Source: Sphingomonas sp. G-3-2-10 (lineage in GTDB: Bacteria; Pseudomonadota; Alphaproteobacteria; Sphingomonadales; Sphingomonadaceae). Taken from it: 64,000 bases of DNA. Below are positions 53,639 to 62,398 of the stretch, piece after piece; within the stretch, counting starts at the first letter, position 1, and every line of letters begins with the position of its first letter. The DNA is taken from assembly GCF_012927115.1 (NCBI RefSeq), contig NZ_JABBFY010000001.1, positions 1,488,001 through 1,552,000 of the forward strand. Direction: 5' to 3'. A program made the translations under genes and the position numbers. The notes beneath the pieces are model-generated. The model was not told where the DNA came from, searched no databases, and worked only from the letters and a program-made list of their open reading frames with translations.

Positions 53639-53761
53639 ATCCACTGACGTGGATGCGGCACCAGCCCGCTCCCCCACCCGGCCACCCATAGAATACTCTG
53701 TCGTTGGGTGGCCGGGTGGGAGAGCGGGCTGTGCCGCTTCGGTTTCAGCTCCGCTGAAACC
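53639..53761. repeat. composite palindromic repeat element, copy 2
   Basis: A long near-perfect hairpin runs over 53655-53737: the outer arms GCGGCA/TGCCGC and AGCCCGCTC/GAGCGGGCT lead into ACCCGGCCACCCA/TGGGTGGCCGGGT (53676-53688 and 53705-53717) with a 16-nt loop starting tagaat. It is flanked by ATCCAC/GTGGAT (53639-53654) and GGTTTCAGC/GCTGAAACC (53741-53761, loop tcc). The core is shared with copy 1 near tRNA-Pro. It fills the gap between convergent gspN and gspF. Confidence 0.85.
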
Positions 53762-53773
53762 GAAAACACGCCC

Positions 53774-54997
53774 TCAGACCCCGACGAGATTGTTGAGGTT
53801 GATGATCGGCAGCAGGATCGAAAGCACCATCGTCAGCACCAACCCGCCCATGATGAGCAGCACCAACGGCTCGACCAAGGCGACGAGCGCGGTGACCAGC
53901 GCGTCGAGTTCGCGTTCGAGCTCCTGAGCGGCACGGCCCAGCGCGGGCGCGAGCTTGCCCGAGCTTTCGCCCGACGCGACGATCGCGACCAGCATCGTCG
54001 GGAACACGCCCGCCTCGGCCATCGCCGCGCGCAGGCTCACGCCCTCGCGCACGCGCTGCGCCACGCCAAGCGCGCGGTCGCGGACCCAGTGATTGGGGGT
54101 GACGGCGGCGGCGGCATGGATCGCCTCGACCAGCGGCACGGCGCTGCCGACCAGAGTGGCAAGGCTGCCGGCGAAGCGCGCCGCGTTGAGCTGGCGGCTG
54201 AAGCGGCGTATTGGGCGGCGTTCGGTGAAGGCCCGGTGCATCCGCAGCTTGTTTGCGGGGACGCGGCGCCAGCGCTCGAAGATCAGCAGTAGCACGGCGA
54301 TGCCGAGCAGCATCCAGAGGCCGAAATTCTGGAGGAAGCTGCTCACCGCGATCAGCATCTGAGTGAGGAACGGCAGGTCCGCGCCGCGCGAGACGAACAC
54401 CTTCACGATGTCCGGCACGACATAGACCATCAGCAGCACCATCATGCCGAACGACACCAAGGCGAGCAGCGCAGGATAGAGCAAGGCGAGCTGGAGCTTC
54501 TGGCCGTTGGCCTGGCGGTTCTCGACGAATTCGGCGAGGTGGCCGAGCACGTCGGGGAGCTTGCCCGAGCTTTCGCCGGCCGCGACCGAGGCGCGGTAGA
54601 ATTCGGGGAAGGCCTTGGGATGCTGGCCGAGCGCGGTGGCGAAGCTGCGTCCGTCGAGGATCGCGCCGCGCACTTCGAGCAACACGGTGCTGACCTGCGC
54701 CTGTTCGGACTGGGTGGCGACGAGGCGAAGCGATTCCTCGATCGAGATGTCCGATCCGACCAGCGTGGAGATCTGGCGCGTGACAGTGGCGAGCTGGCGC
54801 GCGTTGATGCCGCGGCGCAGGCTGGGGATGGTGATAGATCCGAACGAACGGCCGCCTTCGCTCGCGGGCTCGACTGAGAGCGGGAGGAGCGATTGTTCGC
54901 GCAGCATCGCGCGCGCGGCGGCGGGCGACGAGGCTTCGATGATGCCTTTCTTCGCGGCGCCGGACTTGTCGGCTGCGCGGTAGGAGAATGCGGGCAT
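53774..54997 (-). CDS. gspF: type II secretion inner-membrane platform protein GspF
   Basis: The 407-aa protein begins PAFSYRAADKSGAAKKGIIE and holds two tandem GspF domains (compare QISTLVGSDISIEESLRLVA with FAGSLATLVGSAVPLVEAIH), each followed by membrane helices (LLALVSFGMMVLLMVYVVPD; VLTMVLSILLPI). It forms the platform with GspL and GspM that connects ATPase and pseudopilus. It starts 49 nt after gspE. Its ribosome-binding site is inside a perfect hairpin. Confidence 0.95.
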   Translation of the reverse strand: MPAFSYRAADKSGAAKKGIIEASSPAAARAMLREQSLLPLSVEPASEGGRSFGSITIPSLRRGINARQLATVTRQISTLVGSDISIEESLRLVATQSEQAQVSTVLLEVRGAILDGRSFATALGQHPKAFPEFYRASVAAGESSGKLPDVLGHLAEFVENRQANGQKLQLALLYPALLALVSFGMMVLLMVYVVPDIVKVFVSRGADLPFLTQMLIAVSSFLQNFGLWMLLGIAVLLLIFERWRRVPANKLRMHRAFTERRPIRRFSRQLNAARFAGSLATLVGSAVPLVEAIHAAAAVTPNHWVRDRALGVAQRVREGVSLRAAMAEAGVFPTMLVAIVASGESSGKLAPALGRAAQELERELDALVTALVALVEPLVLLIMGGLVLTMVLSILLPIINLNNLVGV

Positions 54998-55006
54998 ATC
55001 TAAAAT

Positions 55007-55030
55007 CCTCCCCGAGCTTGCTCGGGGAGG
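55007..55030 (-). promoter_or_regulatory. hairpin that sequesters the gspF ribosome-binding site
   Basis: CCTCCCCGAGC (55007-55017) and GCTCGGGGAGG (55020-55030) are perfectly complementary. On the minus-strand mRNA the second arm contains GGGGAGG, the Shine-Dalgarno of gspF, 9 nt before its ATG. The fold could make gspF translation depend on ribosomes coming from gspE. Confidence 0.65.
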
Positions 55031-55046
55031 AATGGGACTGCGCTTT

Positions 55047-56534
55047 TCACGCCTCGTCCCTCACCACGCGGGCGACTTCTTCGACGGTGGTCACGCCGGC
55101 GCGGACCTTGGCGATGCCATCGTCGAGCAGGCTGGGATTGTCTTTGCGCGCCGCCTGTTCGAGTTCGGCTTCGGATGCGCCGTCATGGATCATCTTCTGG
55201 AACTTCTCGTCGACCGCGACGACTTCGTAGAGGCCGGCGCGGCCGCGATAGCCTTCCTGATGGCAGTCGTCGCAGCCGACCGCGCGCCACAGTTTCTTGC
55301 CAGGCTTGATCGCGCCGCCGAGCAGGAGCGTATCCGCTTCGCTCGCAGTGTCTTCACGGCGGCAGCTGGGGCACAGCTTGCGCACGAGGCGCTGGGCGCA
55401 CAGACCGACGACCATCGGGGCGAGCAGGTAACGCTCCACGCCCATGTCGATCATGCGCGTGACCGAGCCGACCGCGCTGTTGGTGTGCAGCGTCGAGAGC
55501 ACGAAATGGCCGGTCATCGACGATCGCACCGCGACCTGCGCGGTTTCCTGATCGCGGATTTCGCCGACCATGATGACGTCCGGGTCCTGACGCAGAATGG
55601 CGCGAAGGCCGCGCGCGAAGGTCAGGTCGGTGCGAGGATTGACCTGGGTCTGGCCGATGCCGGGCAGTTCGTATTCGATGGGATCTTCCACCGTCATGAT
55701 ATTACGCTTGCGGTCGTTGAGACGGTTGAGCGCGGCGTAGAGCGTGGTCGTCTTGCCCGAACCGGTCGGGCCCGTGACCAGCAGCATCCCGTGCGGGCGT
55801 TCGAGCAGCCGGGTGAACACATTGCGGTCGCGCTCGCTCATGCCGAGCACCTCCATGTCGAGGCGAAGCGAGCCCTTTTCGAGCAAACGCATTACCACCC
55901 GCTCGCCATGCTGGGTCGGGATGGTCGAGACGCGGGCGTCGACGTCGTGCCCGCCGATGCGCAGGGTCACGCGGCCGTCCTGGGGCACGCGGCGCTCGGC
56001 GATGTCGAGCTTGGCCATCACCTTGATACGGCTGACCAGCAGCGGCGCGAGCGCGCGGGGCGGCTCGAGCATGTCGCGCAGCACGCCATCGATGCGGAAG
56101 CGGACCACGAGCCGCTTTTCCTGCGTCTCGACATGCACGTCCGACGCGCCTTCCTTCACCGCTTCGAGCATCAGCGCGTTGATCAGACGGATGACGGGGC
56201 TGTCGTCGCGATTGTCGAGCAGATCGTCGACCGCCGCGGCATCGTTGGCGAGCGCGGCGAGATCGAGATCGCCCATGTCGAGCTCGGCGGCCGCGCCCGC
56301 ACTGCCGCTATAGACGGTGCTGAGTGCGGCATCGAATTCGGCGTCGGATACCGGCACGAACACCGCGTCCGGAGCGATCCGCCGTACTTCGAGCAACGCA
56401 TCGAGGGTGACGCCCGGGCGATGCAGGCACGACATGCCGGCCGCGTCGGGACGCATCAGCACGCCGTTGCGGCGCGCATAGCTATAAGGCAGAGAAGCCG
56501 GGACGTCCTCGGTCAGAATCAGCGTTTCGTTCAT
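55047..56534 (-). CDS. gspE: type II secretion ATPase GspE
   Basis: The 495-aa ATPase has Walker A GPTGSGKTTTLY, the Asp box TVEDPIEYELPGIGQTQVN, Walker B DPDVIMVGEIRD, the His box STLHTNSA and the tetracysteine zinc site CPSC...CDDC. The N-terminal part (SYARRNGVLMRPDA) contacts GspL. It powers pseudopilus assembly. The ATG at 56534 overlaps the gspM stop (ATGA). Confidence 0.97.
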   Translation of the reverse strand: MNETLILTEDVPASLPYSYARRNGVLMRPDAAGMSCLHRPGVTLDALLEVRRIAPDAVFVPVSDAEFDAALSTVYSGSAGAAAELDMGDLDLAALANDAAAVDDLLDNRDDSPVIRLINALMLEAVKEGASDVHVETQEKRLVVRFRIDGVLRDMLEPPRALAPLLVSRIKVMAKLDIAERRVPQDGRVTLRIGGHDVDARVSTIPTQHGERVVMRLLEKGSLRLDMEVLGMSERDRNVFTRLLERPHGMLLVTGPTGSGKTTTLYAALNRLNDRKRNIMTVEDPIEYELPGIGQTQVNPRTDLTFARGLRAILRQDPDVIMVGEIRDQETAQVAVRSSMTGHFVLSTLHTNSAVGSVTRMIDMGVERYLLAPMVVGLCAQRLVRKLCPSCRREDTASEADTLLLGGAIKPGKKLWRAVGCDDCHQEGYRGRAGLYEVVAVDEKFQKMIHDGASEAELEQAARKDNPSLLDDGIAKVRAGVTTVEEVARVVRDEA

Positions 56535-57034
56535 CGCGTGAGTTCCACGGTTGCGCTGACGCGGCCCGGCGCGGCCAGCCGCTTCAACGACACGCGACTG
56601 ACCTTGAATTTGGTGGTCGCGCCGACATCGGCGAGCCACGATATCACTGCGTCATACGGCGCATCGGCGACGGTTGCGCGCATGCCGTTCGAAGTCGGCT
56701 CGACCGCAGGCGTCACGCCGAACGCAGCGCCCGAGGCAATAATGGCTTGATCGGGCCGCCCGAAGCGCGCCTGAGGCTGGGCGCCTTGCGGCTGGAGTGT
56801 GCCCGCCGCGCGGATGCGGGCGTTGAGCGTCTCATAGGTGCGGATGTCCGCGAACGCCTTCGCCCGGGCATTCTGAAGCGGCATGACGATGCCGTAGAGC
56901 AGCACGACGCCGCCGATCAGCACCGCCATAACCGAAAACAGGATGCGTTCGCGTGGGCTGCGCGCGTTCCACCATGCGTCGAAGCGGGCGATCGCGGATT
57001 CGAGGCCGGTGCGCTGGATGATACGGACGATCAT
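56531..57034 (-). CDS. gspM: type II secretion protein GspM
   Basis: The 167-aa bitopic protein has a short cytoplasmic start (ARFDAWWNARSPRERI), one membrane helix (LFSVMAVLIGGVVLLYGIVM) and a small periplasmic ferredoxin-like domain. GspM links GspL and the platform. Its start overlaps the gspL stop and its stop overlaps the gspE start, both ATGA. Confidence 0.9.
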   Translation of the reverse strand: MIVRIIQRTGLESAIARFDAWWNARSPRERILFSVMAVLIGGVVLLYGIVMPLQNARAKAFADIRTYETLNARIRAAGTLQPQGAQPQARFGRPDQAIIASGAAFGVTPAVEPTSNGMRATVADAPYDAVISWLADVGATTKFKVSRVSLKRLAAPGRVSATVELTR

Positions 57035-58146
57035 GCGGCACCTGCCGAGATGCGGATCGCGCCATCGGGCGATTCGGTGACGGTCGCCTTGATCCTCGCC
57101 CCTTCCAGCGCGCCGCGGATGCGCGCAGCGAGGCCGGGCTGACCATCGATATCCATCACCAGAGTCTCCGCCTGAAATTCCAGCGCACGGGCATTGATCG
57201 CGCCAACCGGTGCCAGTGCGGCCGAGATGCGGCTAACCAGCGGCATGAAGGTCTGCGGCACGCCGCCTCCCCCCCCACCCACGGGCAGTAATGCCGCGAC
57301 GCTGGTGGCGAGATCGCCCTGAAGCGCCATGCCAGGCGCGGTCTGCTGGACAAGTGCGCGGGTATCGGCTTCGCGGCGATCGGCGATGATCCGCAGCGCG
57401 ACCGTATCGGCCAGCAGGATCGCGGCATGGGCAGTTGCCCCGATTCCGACGATCCATGCGGCGCGGCGCCACGCGTTGGAGAGCCCCGCCCGCCGCCGCG
57501 CATAAATGCCCTGCCGCAGATCGATCGGGGGATTGCGCACGCGTTCGGACAACGGCTTCGAATCGATCTGCACGCCCGCGATCGGCACTTCGGCCGGGCC
57601 GTGCTGGTTCCACGCCATCACCGGCGGCTGGCCCGCGGCTTGCCACGCGGTCGCGAAGATCAGCGCGTCACAGGCGAACCCCGCGCCGTCATGCGAGCGC
57701 ACCAGCACCCGGCCACGCTGCGAATCGGCCATCCACGCCGATTCCAGCTCGGCGACGGGAAGGGTCAGCGCATCGGGCACCATCGCGGCATGGCCCAGCC
57801 CCACGAATTCGGCCTCCGCGATCCATCGCAGCATCGTCTCGTGACGCACCACCGCGACCAGATAGCGTTTCGGAGAAATCTCCGCGCCGATCGCCAGGTG
57901 CACCGATTCGACCGGCTCGGCGATGCGGTCCTCGATCGCGAAAGGCAGCGCTTCCAGCCGCTTCGCCCGACTCGACAGCGGCAGATCGACCGCCAGCAGC
58001 AAAGCCTGCTCGGTGGGGACCAGCAAGGTTGCGGGTCCCTCCGGCTCGTTTATGATCGGTCCGCCGGCGGCGAGCGTCCATACGCCCCCTGCACGAGGGT
58101 CCGAGCCCGGCTCGACTGTAACATTGCTTTCATGGACAGAACGCAT
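57031..58146 (-). CDS. gspL: type II secretion protein GspL
   Basis: The 371-aa protein has an actin-like cytoplasmic domain (LLVPTEQALLLAVDLPLSSR, ALPFAIEDRIAEPVESVH), one membrane helix (AAWIVGIGATAHAAILLADT) and a periplasmic domain with a poly-Gly stretch. GspL recruits GspE to the membrane and binds GspM. It is the first gene of the L-M-E-F arm; the start lies 9 bp from the divergent gspG start. Confidence 0.93.
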   Translation of the reverse strand: MRSVHESNVTVEPGSDPRAGGVWTLAAGGPIINEPEGPATLLVPTEQALLLAVDLPLSSRAKRLEALPFAIEDRIAEPVESVHLAIGAEISPKRYLVAVVRHETMLRWIAEAEFVGLGHAAMVPDALTLPVAELESAWMADSQRGRVLVRSHDGAGFACDALIFATAWQAAGQPPVMAWNQHGPAEVPIAGVQIDSKPLSERVRNPPIDLRQGIYARRRAGLSNAWRRAAWIVGIGATAHAAILLADTVALRIIADRREADTRALVQQTAPGMALQGDLATSVAALLPVGGGGGGVPQTFMPLVSRISAALAPVGAINARALEFQAETLVMDIDGQPGLAARIRGALEGARIKATVTESPDGAIRISAGAA

Positions 58147-58155
58147 GGGACTGCG

Positions 58156-58626
58156 ATGCGCATAGATTTACGACAGTTCAAGGACAGCGTGACATCGCAC
58201 GGCGATATCCGCAAGCAGGTGCCCCATTCGGAAGCGGGTCTGACGCTGATCGAAATGATGATCGTGCTGGTCATCATCGCGGTCGTCGCGGGCCTGATCA
58301 CGATGAATGTGATTGACCGGCCGGATCAGGCGAAGGTCACGACCGCCAGCACAAATATCAAGACCCTGTCGGGCGCGCTGGCGCTCTACCGGATCGACAA
58401 TGGCGATTATCCCACCACCGACCAGGGCCTGAAGGCGCTGGCGGTGCAGCCGACCCCCGCCCCATCGGCATGGCGGCCCTATGTGCAGGAAATGCCCAAG
58501 GATCCGTGGGGCAATGACTTCGTCTATGTCAACGAAGGCGGCGCGTTCACGATCACCTCGCTGGGCAAGGATGGCAAGCCGGGCGGCGAAGGCATAAACG
58601 CCGATATCAGCGGCAAGGGCCAGTAA
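58156..58626 (+). CDS. gspG: type II secretion major pseudopilin GspG
   Basis: The 156-aa major pseudopilin is cleaved before LTLIEMMIVLVIIAVVAGLI (after EAG; Leu instead of the usual Phe at +1). The C-terminal domain has the calcium-binding GspG pattern LYRIDNGDYPTTDQGLKAL and PKDPWGNDFVYVNEGG. It builds the pseudopilus shaft. The ATG at 58156 is chosen; a further ATG at 58132 would overlap gspL. Confidence 0.95.
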   Translation: MRIDLRQFKDSVTSHGDIRKQVPHSEAGLTLIEMMIVLVIIAVVAGLITMNVIDRPDQAKVTTASTNIKTLSGALALYRIDNGDYPTTDQGLKALAVQPTPAPSAWRPYVQEMPKDPWGNDFVYVNEGGAFTITSLGKDGKPGGEGINADISGKGQ

Positions 58627-58631
58627 CGCGC

Positions 58632-59111
58632 GTGCCGGGGGGCCGCTCCATCAGAACGGCTTCGCAGGCCGGCTTCACGCTGATCGAGATGATCATCGTG
58701 CTCGCCATCGTCGCGGTGGCGGCGGGCGTCGTGACGCTCAGCGTCGGCGGCGTCTCGCGTCCCCCGTCGGTGGAAGCCGAGGCACGGCGGCTGGCGACCC
58801 GGCTGCAGACGGCGTCGGACGACGCGATGCTGGGCGACCGGATCGTGGCGCTGACCATCACCGAGGACGGCTATGGTTTCGCGACGCTGGGCGAAGGCGG
58901 ACAGATGATCCCGCGCACCGACAAGGCGCTCTCCTTTCACCAGCTTCCCGCCGGCATGGTAATGACGCTGAGCGCCAAGCCGCCGGTGATGCTGGGCGCG
59001 GACGGCACCGGCCAGCCGGTGAGCGCGACGATCGAGAGCGGGAAGCAGCGCTGGCTCATCCTCTATGACGGCATGACCGTCAGCGTGCGCAAGGCACAGG
59101 CCAGATCGTGA
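58632..59111 (+). CDS. gspH: type II secretion minor pseudopilin GspH
   Basis: The 159-aa prepilin has QAG followed by FTLIEMIIVLAIVAVAAGVV and a GspH/FimT-type domain (EARRLATRLQTASDDAMLGD, RIVALTITEDGYGF). The GTG start at 58632 follows the gspG stop by 5 nt. Its stop overlaps the gspI start (GTGA). Confidence 0.93.
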   Translation: MPGGRSIRTASQAGFTLIEMIIVLAIVAVAAGVVTLSVGGVSRPPSVEAEARRLATRLQTASDDAMLGDRIVALTITEDGYGFATLGEGGQMIPRTDKALSFHQLPAGMVMTLSAKPPVMLGADGTGQPVSATIESGKQRWLILYDGMTVSVRKAQARS

Positions 59112-59461
59112 AGGAAGAAGGTTTCTCGCTGATCGAGGCGCTGGTGGCGCTCGCGGTGCTGGCGATCGCGTCGGTCGGGCTGATGCGCGCGGTCGAATCG
59201 CATATCGATTCGACGCGCAGCCTCGAACGCCGCGCCACCGCGATGTGGATCGCCGAGAACCGCCTCGCCGAACTCGAACTGCGCAGCGGCGTCAGCGAAG
59301 CGCAGCCGGTCGAGATGCTCGGCCAGCAATGGCGCGTGGCGGTCACCCGCACCCGCACCGACGACGCCGAAATCCACAAGGTCCGCATTCAGGTGTTTCA
59401 GGGCAACGAGAACGCGGCGCTTGCAACGCTCGACGGGTTCGTGGACGGGAGGCGCGGATGA
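59108..59461 (+). CDS. gspI: type II secretion minor pseudopilin GspI
   Basis: The 117-aa prepilin reads EEG followed by FSLIEALVALAVLAIASVGL and then RSLERRATAMWIAENRLAEL, the GspI hallmark. It is a tip-complex pseudopilin. The GTG start overlaps gspH and the stop overlaps gspC (ATGA). Confidence 0.94.
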   Translation: MKEEGFSLIEALVALAVLAIASVGLMRAVESHIDSTRSLERRATAMWIAENRLAELELRSGVSEAQPVEMLGQQWRVAVTRTRTDDAEIHKVRIQVFQGNENAALATLDGFVDGRRG

Positions 59462-60306
59462 ACCTGCTCAGCCTTACCCCGCGCCAGACGCGCACCGCGC
59501 TCGATCTGCTTACCGGGGCTGTGGTGGTTTCGGTCGCCTGGGCGCTTGCCGGGCTGACCTGGCGCATTGCAGGCCATGCCGGCACCGGCGCGATCATGGC
59601 GCCTTCGGGCAATAGCGCGCCGGGCGGCGTGCCGAACATCGCGCCGGTCCTCGCCCTCACGCCGTTCGGCAAGGCGACGGTGAGTGAAGCAGGCCAGCGG
59701 ACCGCGCTGCCGCTCACCCTGCTCGGTATCGTCGCATCGGACGAACCCAGCCTGTCGACCGCCTTCATCAGCGTCAGCGGCGAAACCGCCGCGCCTTTCC
59801 ATATCGGCGATGCCGTGGGCGGTGCGAAGATCGAAGGAATCACGCGCGACCGCGTGATCCTCTCCAATGGCGGCGCGACCGAATATCTCGCTTTCCCCGA
59901 TCCCAACGCGCCGCCCGCAGTGGGTGACGGCGGGATCGGCGTGCCCGGTGCCCCGGCGCCCAATGCACCCGCGACCGGCGCGCCCGGCACCGTGCCACCG
60001 GCGCCCAAGGCCGCGCCGAACATGCTCGATGGGCCGCGCGGCGCGCCGGCGCCTGGCGCCGCCGCATCGACCGCGGCGATTCTCCAGCGTTTCAACGCCA
60101 CGCCCGTGGATGGCGGCTATCGCATCGGCAGCGGTGCAGTTCCCGGCCTGCAATCGGGCGACGTGCTGATGTCGGTCAACGGAACGCCGCTGAGCGATCC
60201 CACCGCGGCCGGCGCCGCCTTCACTGCCGCGCAGGGCTCTGGCTCCGCCACCGTACAGATCATGCGGGACGGGAAGCGAATGACGCTGACCGTTCCGCTC
60301 AAGTAA
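59458..60306 (+). CDS. gspC: type II secretion protein GspC
   Basis: The 282-aa protein has an N-terminal membrane helix (LLTGAVVVSVAWALAGLTWR), the homology region (LPLTLLGIVASDEPSLSTAF, FHIGDAVGGAKIEGITRDRV), a Pro/Ala-rich linker and a C-terminal PDZ domain (GLQSGDVLMSVNGTPLSDPT). It connects the inner platform to the secretin and selects substrates. It is coupled to gspI. Confidence 0.94.
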   Translation: MNLLSLTPRQTRTALDLLTGAVVVSVAWALAGLTWRIAGHAGTGAIMAPSGNSAPGGVPNIAPVLALTPFGKATVSEAGQRTALPLTLLGIVASDEPSLSTAFISVSGETAAPFHIGDAVGGAKIEGITRDRVILSNGGATEYLAFPDPNAPPAVGDGGIGVPGAPAPNAPATGAPGTVPPAPKAAPNMLDGPRGAPAPGAAASTAAILQRFNATPVDGGYRIGSGAVPGLQSGDVLMSVNGTPLSDPTAAGAAFTAAQGSGSATVQIMRDGKRMTLTVPLK

Positions 60307-60316
60307 AGAGAAGCCC

Positions 60317-62398
60317 GTGAAAGCGATTCGCCCCAGCCTGGCCGCCCTCGCACTTGCTGCGATCGCGCTCGATTCGACTGCGGCCCTGGCCCAGTCCGCG
60401 CCGCCTCCGGGTACGCGGGGCGCCGATGTGGTGATCAACATGCGCGGCGTGGAAATCGCCGACGTGTCCGATCAAGTCTCGCGCATTACCGGGCGCACGC
60501 TGATCCTCGATCCGGCGGTGAAGGGTCCGGTGACGGTCACTTCCGCCACGCCGCTGACGCCCGATGGCGTGTGGGAACTCTATCAGTCGGTGCTGCGCGC
60601 CAACGGCTTTGCCGCGATCCGTTCGGGCCGGGCATGGCGCATCGTGCCCGCCGCCAATGCGGTGCGCGAAGGCGGGGTGCCGACGCGCGGCGCATCGGGT
60701 CAGGCGCTGGTGACGCGGATGGTGCGACTGACCAACGTGCCGTCGGCCGAAGTCGCGCGGGTCGTGCGACCGCTGGTTGCGACCTTCGGCAGCGTCGAGC
60801 CGCTGACCAATCCCAACGCGATCGTCGTCACCGATTATGCCGATAACGTTCGCCGTATCGAAGCGATCGCGCGGCAGCTCGACGCCGGCGGCGGATCGAC
60901 CTTCGCGATGATCACGCTGCGCAATGGCAATGCCCCGGACGTGGCGCAGACGCTGACCACCGTGCTGGGCGATGCGGTGCGCGTCGCATCCGACACGCGC
61001 AGCAACACCGTGATCGTGCGCGGTACGCCGTCTTCGGTGGCCGAGGCGCGTAAAATCGCCGCTTCGCTCGACCAGCCGGGGGGGGCGACGCCGATCACCC
61101 GCATGTTCCGCCTGAGCTTCGCCGATTCCGAAGCGGTGACCAACGTGCTGCGCGGCATCCTGGGTCAGCAGGAATCGGTCAGCAATCCGGTCGCGCGGTC
61201 GCTGGGTCAGGGCAGCCGCCTGTCGCAGAGCGGGCGCAACAACCGTACGTCGCCGATCAACACGCTGGCGACCAACAACGCCAATTCGAACACCGCCAAC
61301 GCCGCCATCGCCGGCGGCGCGCTGGCCGGGCCGCAGCAGCAGACGCCCGCGAGCGGCGGAAGCTCACAGGACAGCAGCAGCGCGCAGGGCTTCTCCACCC
61401 CCGACCTCACGATCCAGCCAGCGCCTGAGCTCAACGCGATCGTGGTGCGCGGCACACCTTCGGCCATCGCGTCCATCGAGCCGCTGATCACCGATCTCGA
61501 CGTGCGGCGTCCGCAGGTCATGATCGAAGCCGCAATCGCCGAAATCACCGGCGACGATGCGGAACAGCTCGGCATCCAGCTGGGCGGCGGCGCGGCGGCG
61601 CTGGGGCTGCGCACGGGCGCGGGCACCTCGTACACCAACGGCAGCGGCCCTTCTCTCGGCGCGATCCTGACCGTGCTCGGCGTGCCCGCCGGCAAGCTGC
61701 TGGGCGAAGGCCTGACCGCGAACATCAACGTCACCGACAATTTCTCGATCCTGGTCCAGGCGCTGGGCGTCTCGACCAAGTCGAACCTGCTCTCGGTCCC
61801 GCAAGTCACCGTCCTCGACAATTCGCCGGCCGAGATCATCGTCGGCCAGAATGTGCCTTTCGTGACCGGATCGATCCTGACCGACAGCAATTCGGTGACG
61901 CCCTATACCACGATCGAGCGGCAGGATGTCGGCATCACCCTGCGCGTGATCCCGCGGATCAACGCGGGCGACACGGTGCGGCTGGAGATCAGCCAGGAAG
62001 CCTCGTCGATCGCGACCGGGCTTTCGGTGCAGGCCTCGGACCTGATCACCAATACCCGGACGATCAACACCACGGTGCTGGCCGACAATGGCCAGACGAT
62101 CGTGTTGGGCGGCCTCGTTTCCGACGATTATCTGGAAGCCAAGCGGCAGGTGCCAATCCTGGGCGATATCCCGCTGGTGGGCGAACTGTTTCGCAGCCGT
62201 CGCGAGTCGCGGACCAAGCGCACGCTCTTCATCTTCCTGCGCCCGACGATCATCCGCGACAGCGACGACGCCAATGCGGTGACGTCGAGCCGCTATTCGC
62301 GGCTTCGCGCCGACGAGATGGATCAAGGCCGTAACAACAGCCTGTTGCTGAAGCCGCGCGCACCGCGGCTGACGGTGGAGATCGACGGGATCTACTGA
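60317..62398 (+). CDS. gspD: type II secretion secretin GspD
   Basis: The 693-aa secretin has a signal peptide (LAALALAAIALDSTAALAQ), an N0 domain (DVVINMRGVEIADVSDQVSR), N1-N3 repeats and a Ser/Asn/Gln-rich insert (about residues 305-350), and the C-terminal secretin domain with VPQVTVLDNSPAEIIVGQNV and VPILGDIPLVGELFRS. It forms the outer-membrane gate. The start is a GTG at 60317 preceded by AGAGAAG. Its end overlaps a convergent gene by 7 bp. Confidence 0.96.
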   Translation: MKAIRPSLAALALAAIALDSTAALAQSAPPPGTRGADVVINMRGVEIADVSDQVSRITGRTLILDPAVKGPVTVTSATPLTPDGVWELYQSVLRANGFAAIRSGRAWRIVPAANAVREGGVPTRGASGQALVTRMVRLTNVPSAEVARVVRPLVATFGSVEPLTNPNAIVVTDYADNVRRIEAIARQLDAGGGSTFAMITLRNGNAPDVAQTLTTVLGDAVRVASDTRSNTVIVRGTPSSVAEARKIAASLDQPGGATPITRMFRLSFADSEAVTNVLRGILGQQESVSNPVARSLGQGSRLSQSGRNNRTSPINTLATNNANSNTANAAIAGGALAGPQQQTPASGGSSQDSSSAQGFSTPDLTIQPAPELNAIVVRGTPSAIASIEPLITDLDVRRPQVMIEAAIAEITGDDAEQLGIQLGGGAAALGLRTGAGTSYTNGSGPSLGAILTVLGVPAGKLLGEGLTANINVTDNFSILVQALGVSTKSNLLSVPQVTVLDNSPAEIIVGQNVPFVTGSILTDSNSVTPYTTIERQDVGITLRVIPRINAGDTVRLEISQEASSIATGLSVQASDLITNTRTINTTVLADNGQTIVLGGLVSDDYLEAKRQVPILGDIPLVGELFRSRRESRTKRTLFIFLRPTIIRDSDDANAVTSSRYSRLRADEMDQGRNNSLLLKPRAPRLTVEIDGIY

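Noticed and set aside
53655..53737. Considered as a terminator between gspN and gspF
   Set aside because: There is no T-run next to the stem and the core matches the repeat near tRNA-Pro, so it is listed as a repeat.
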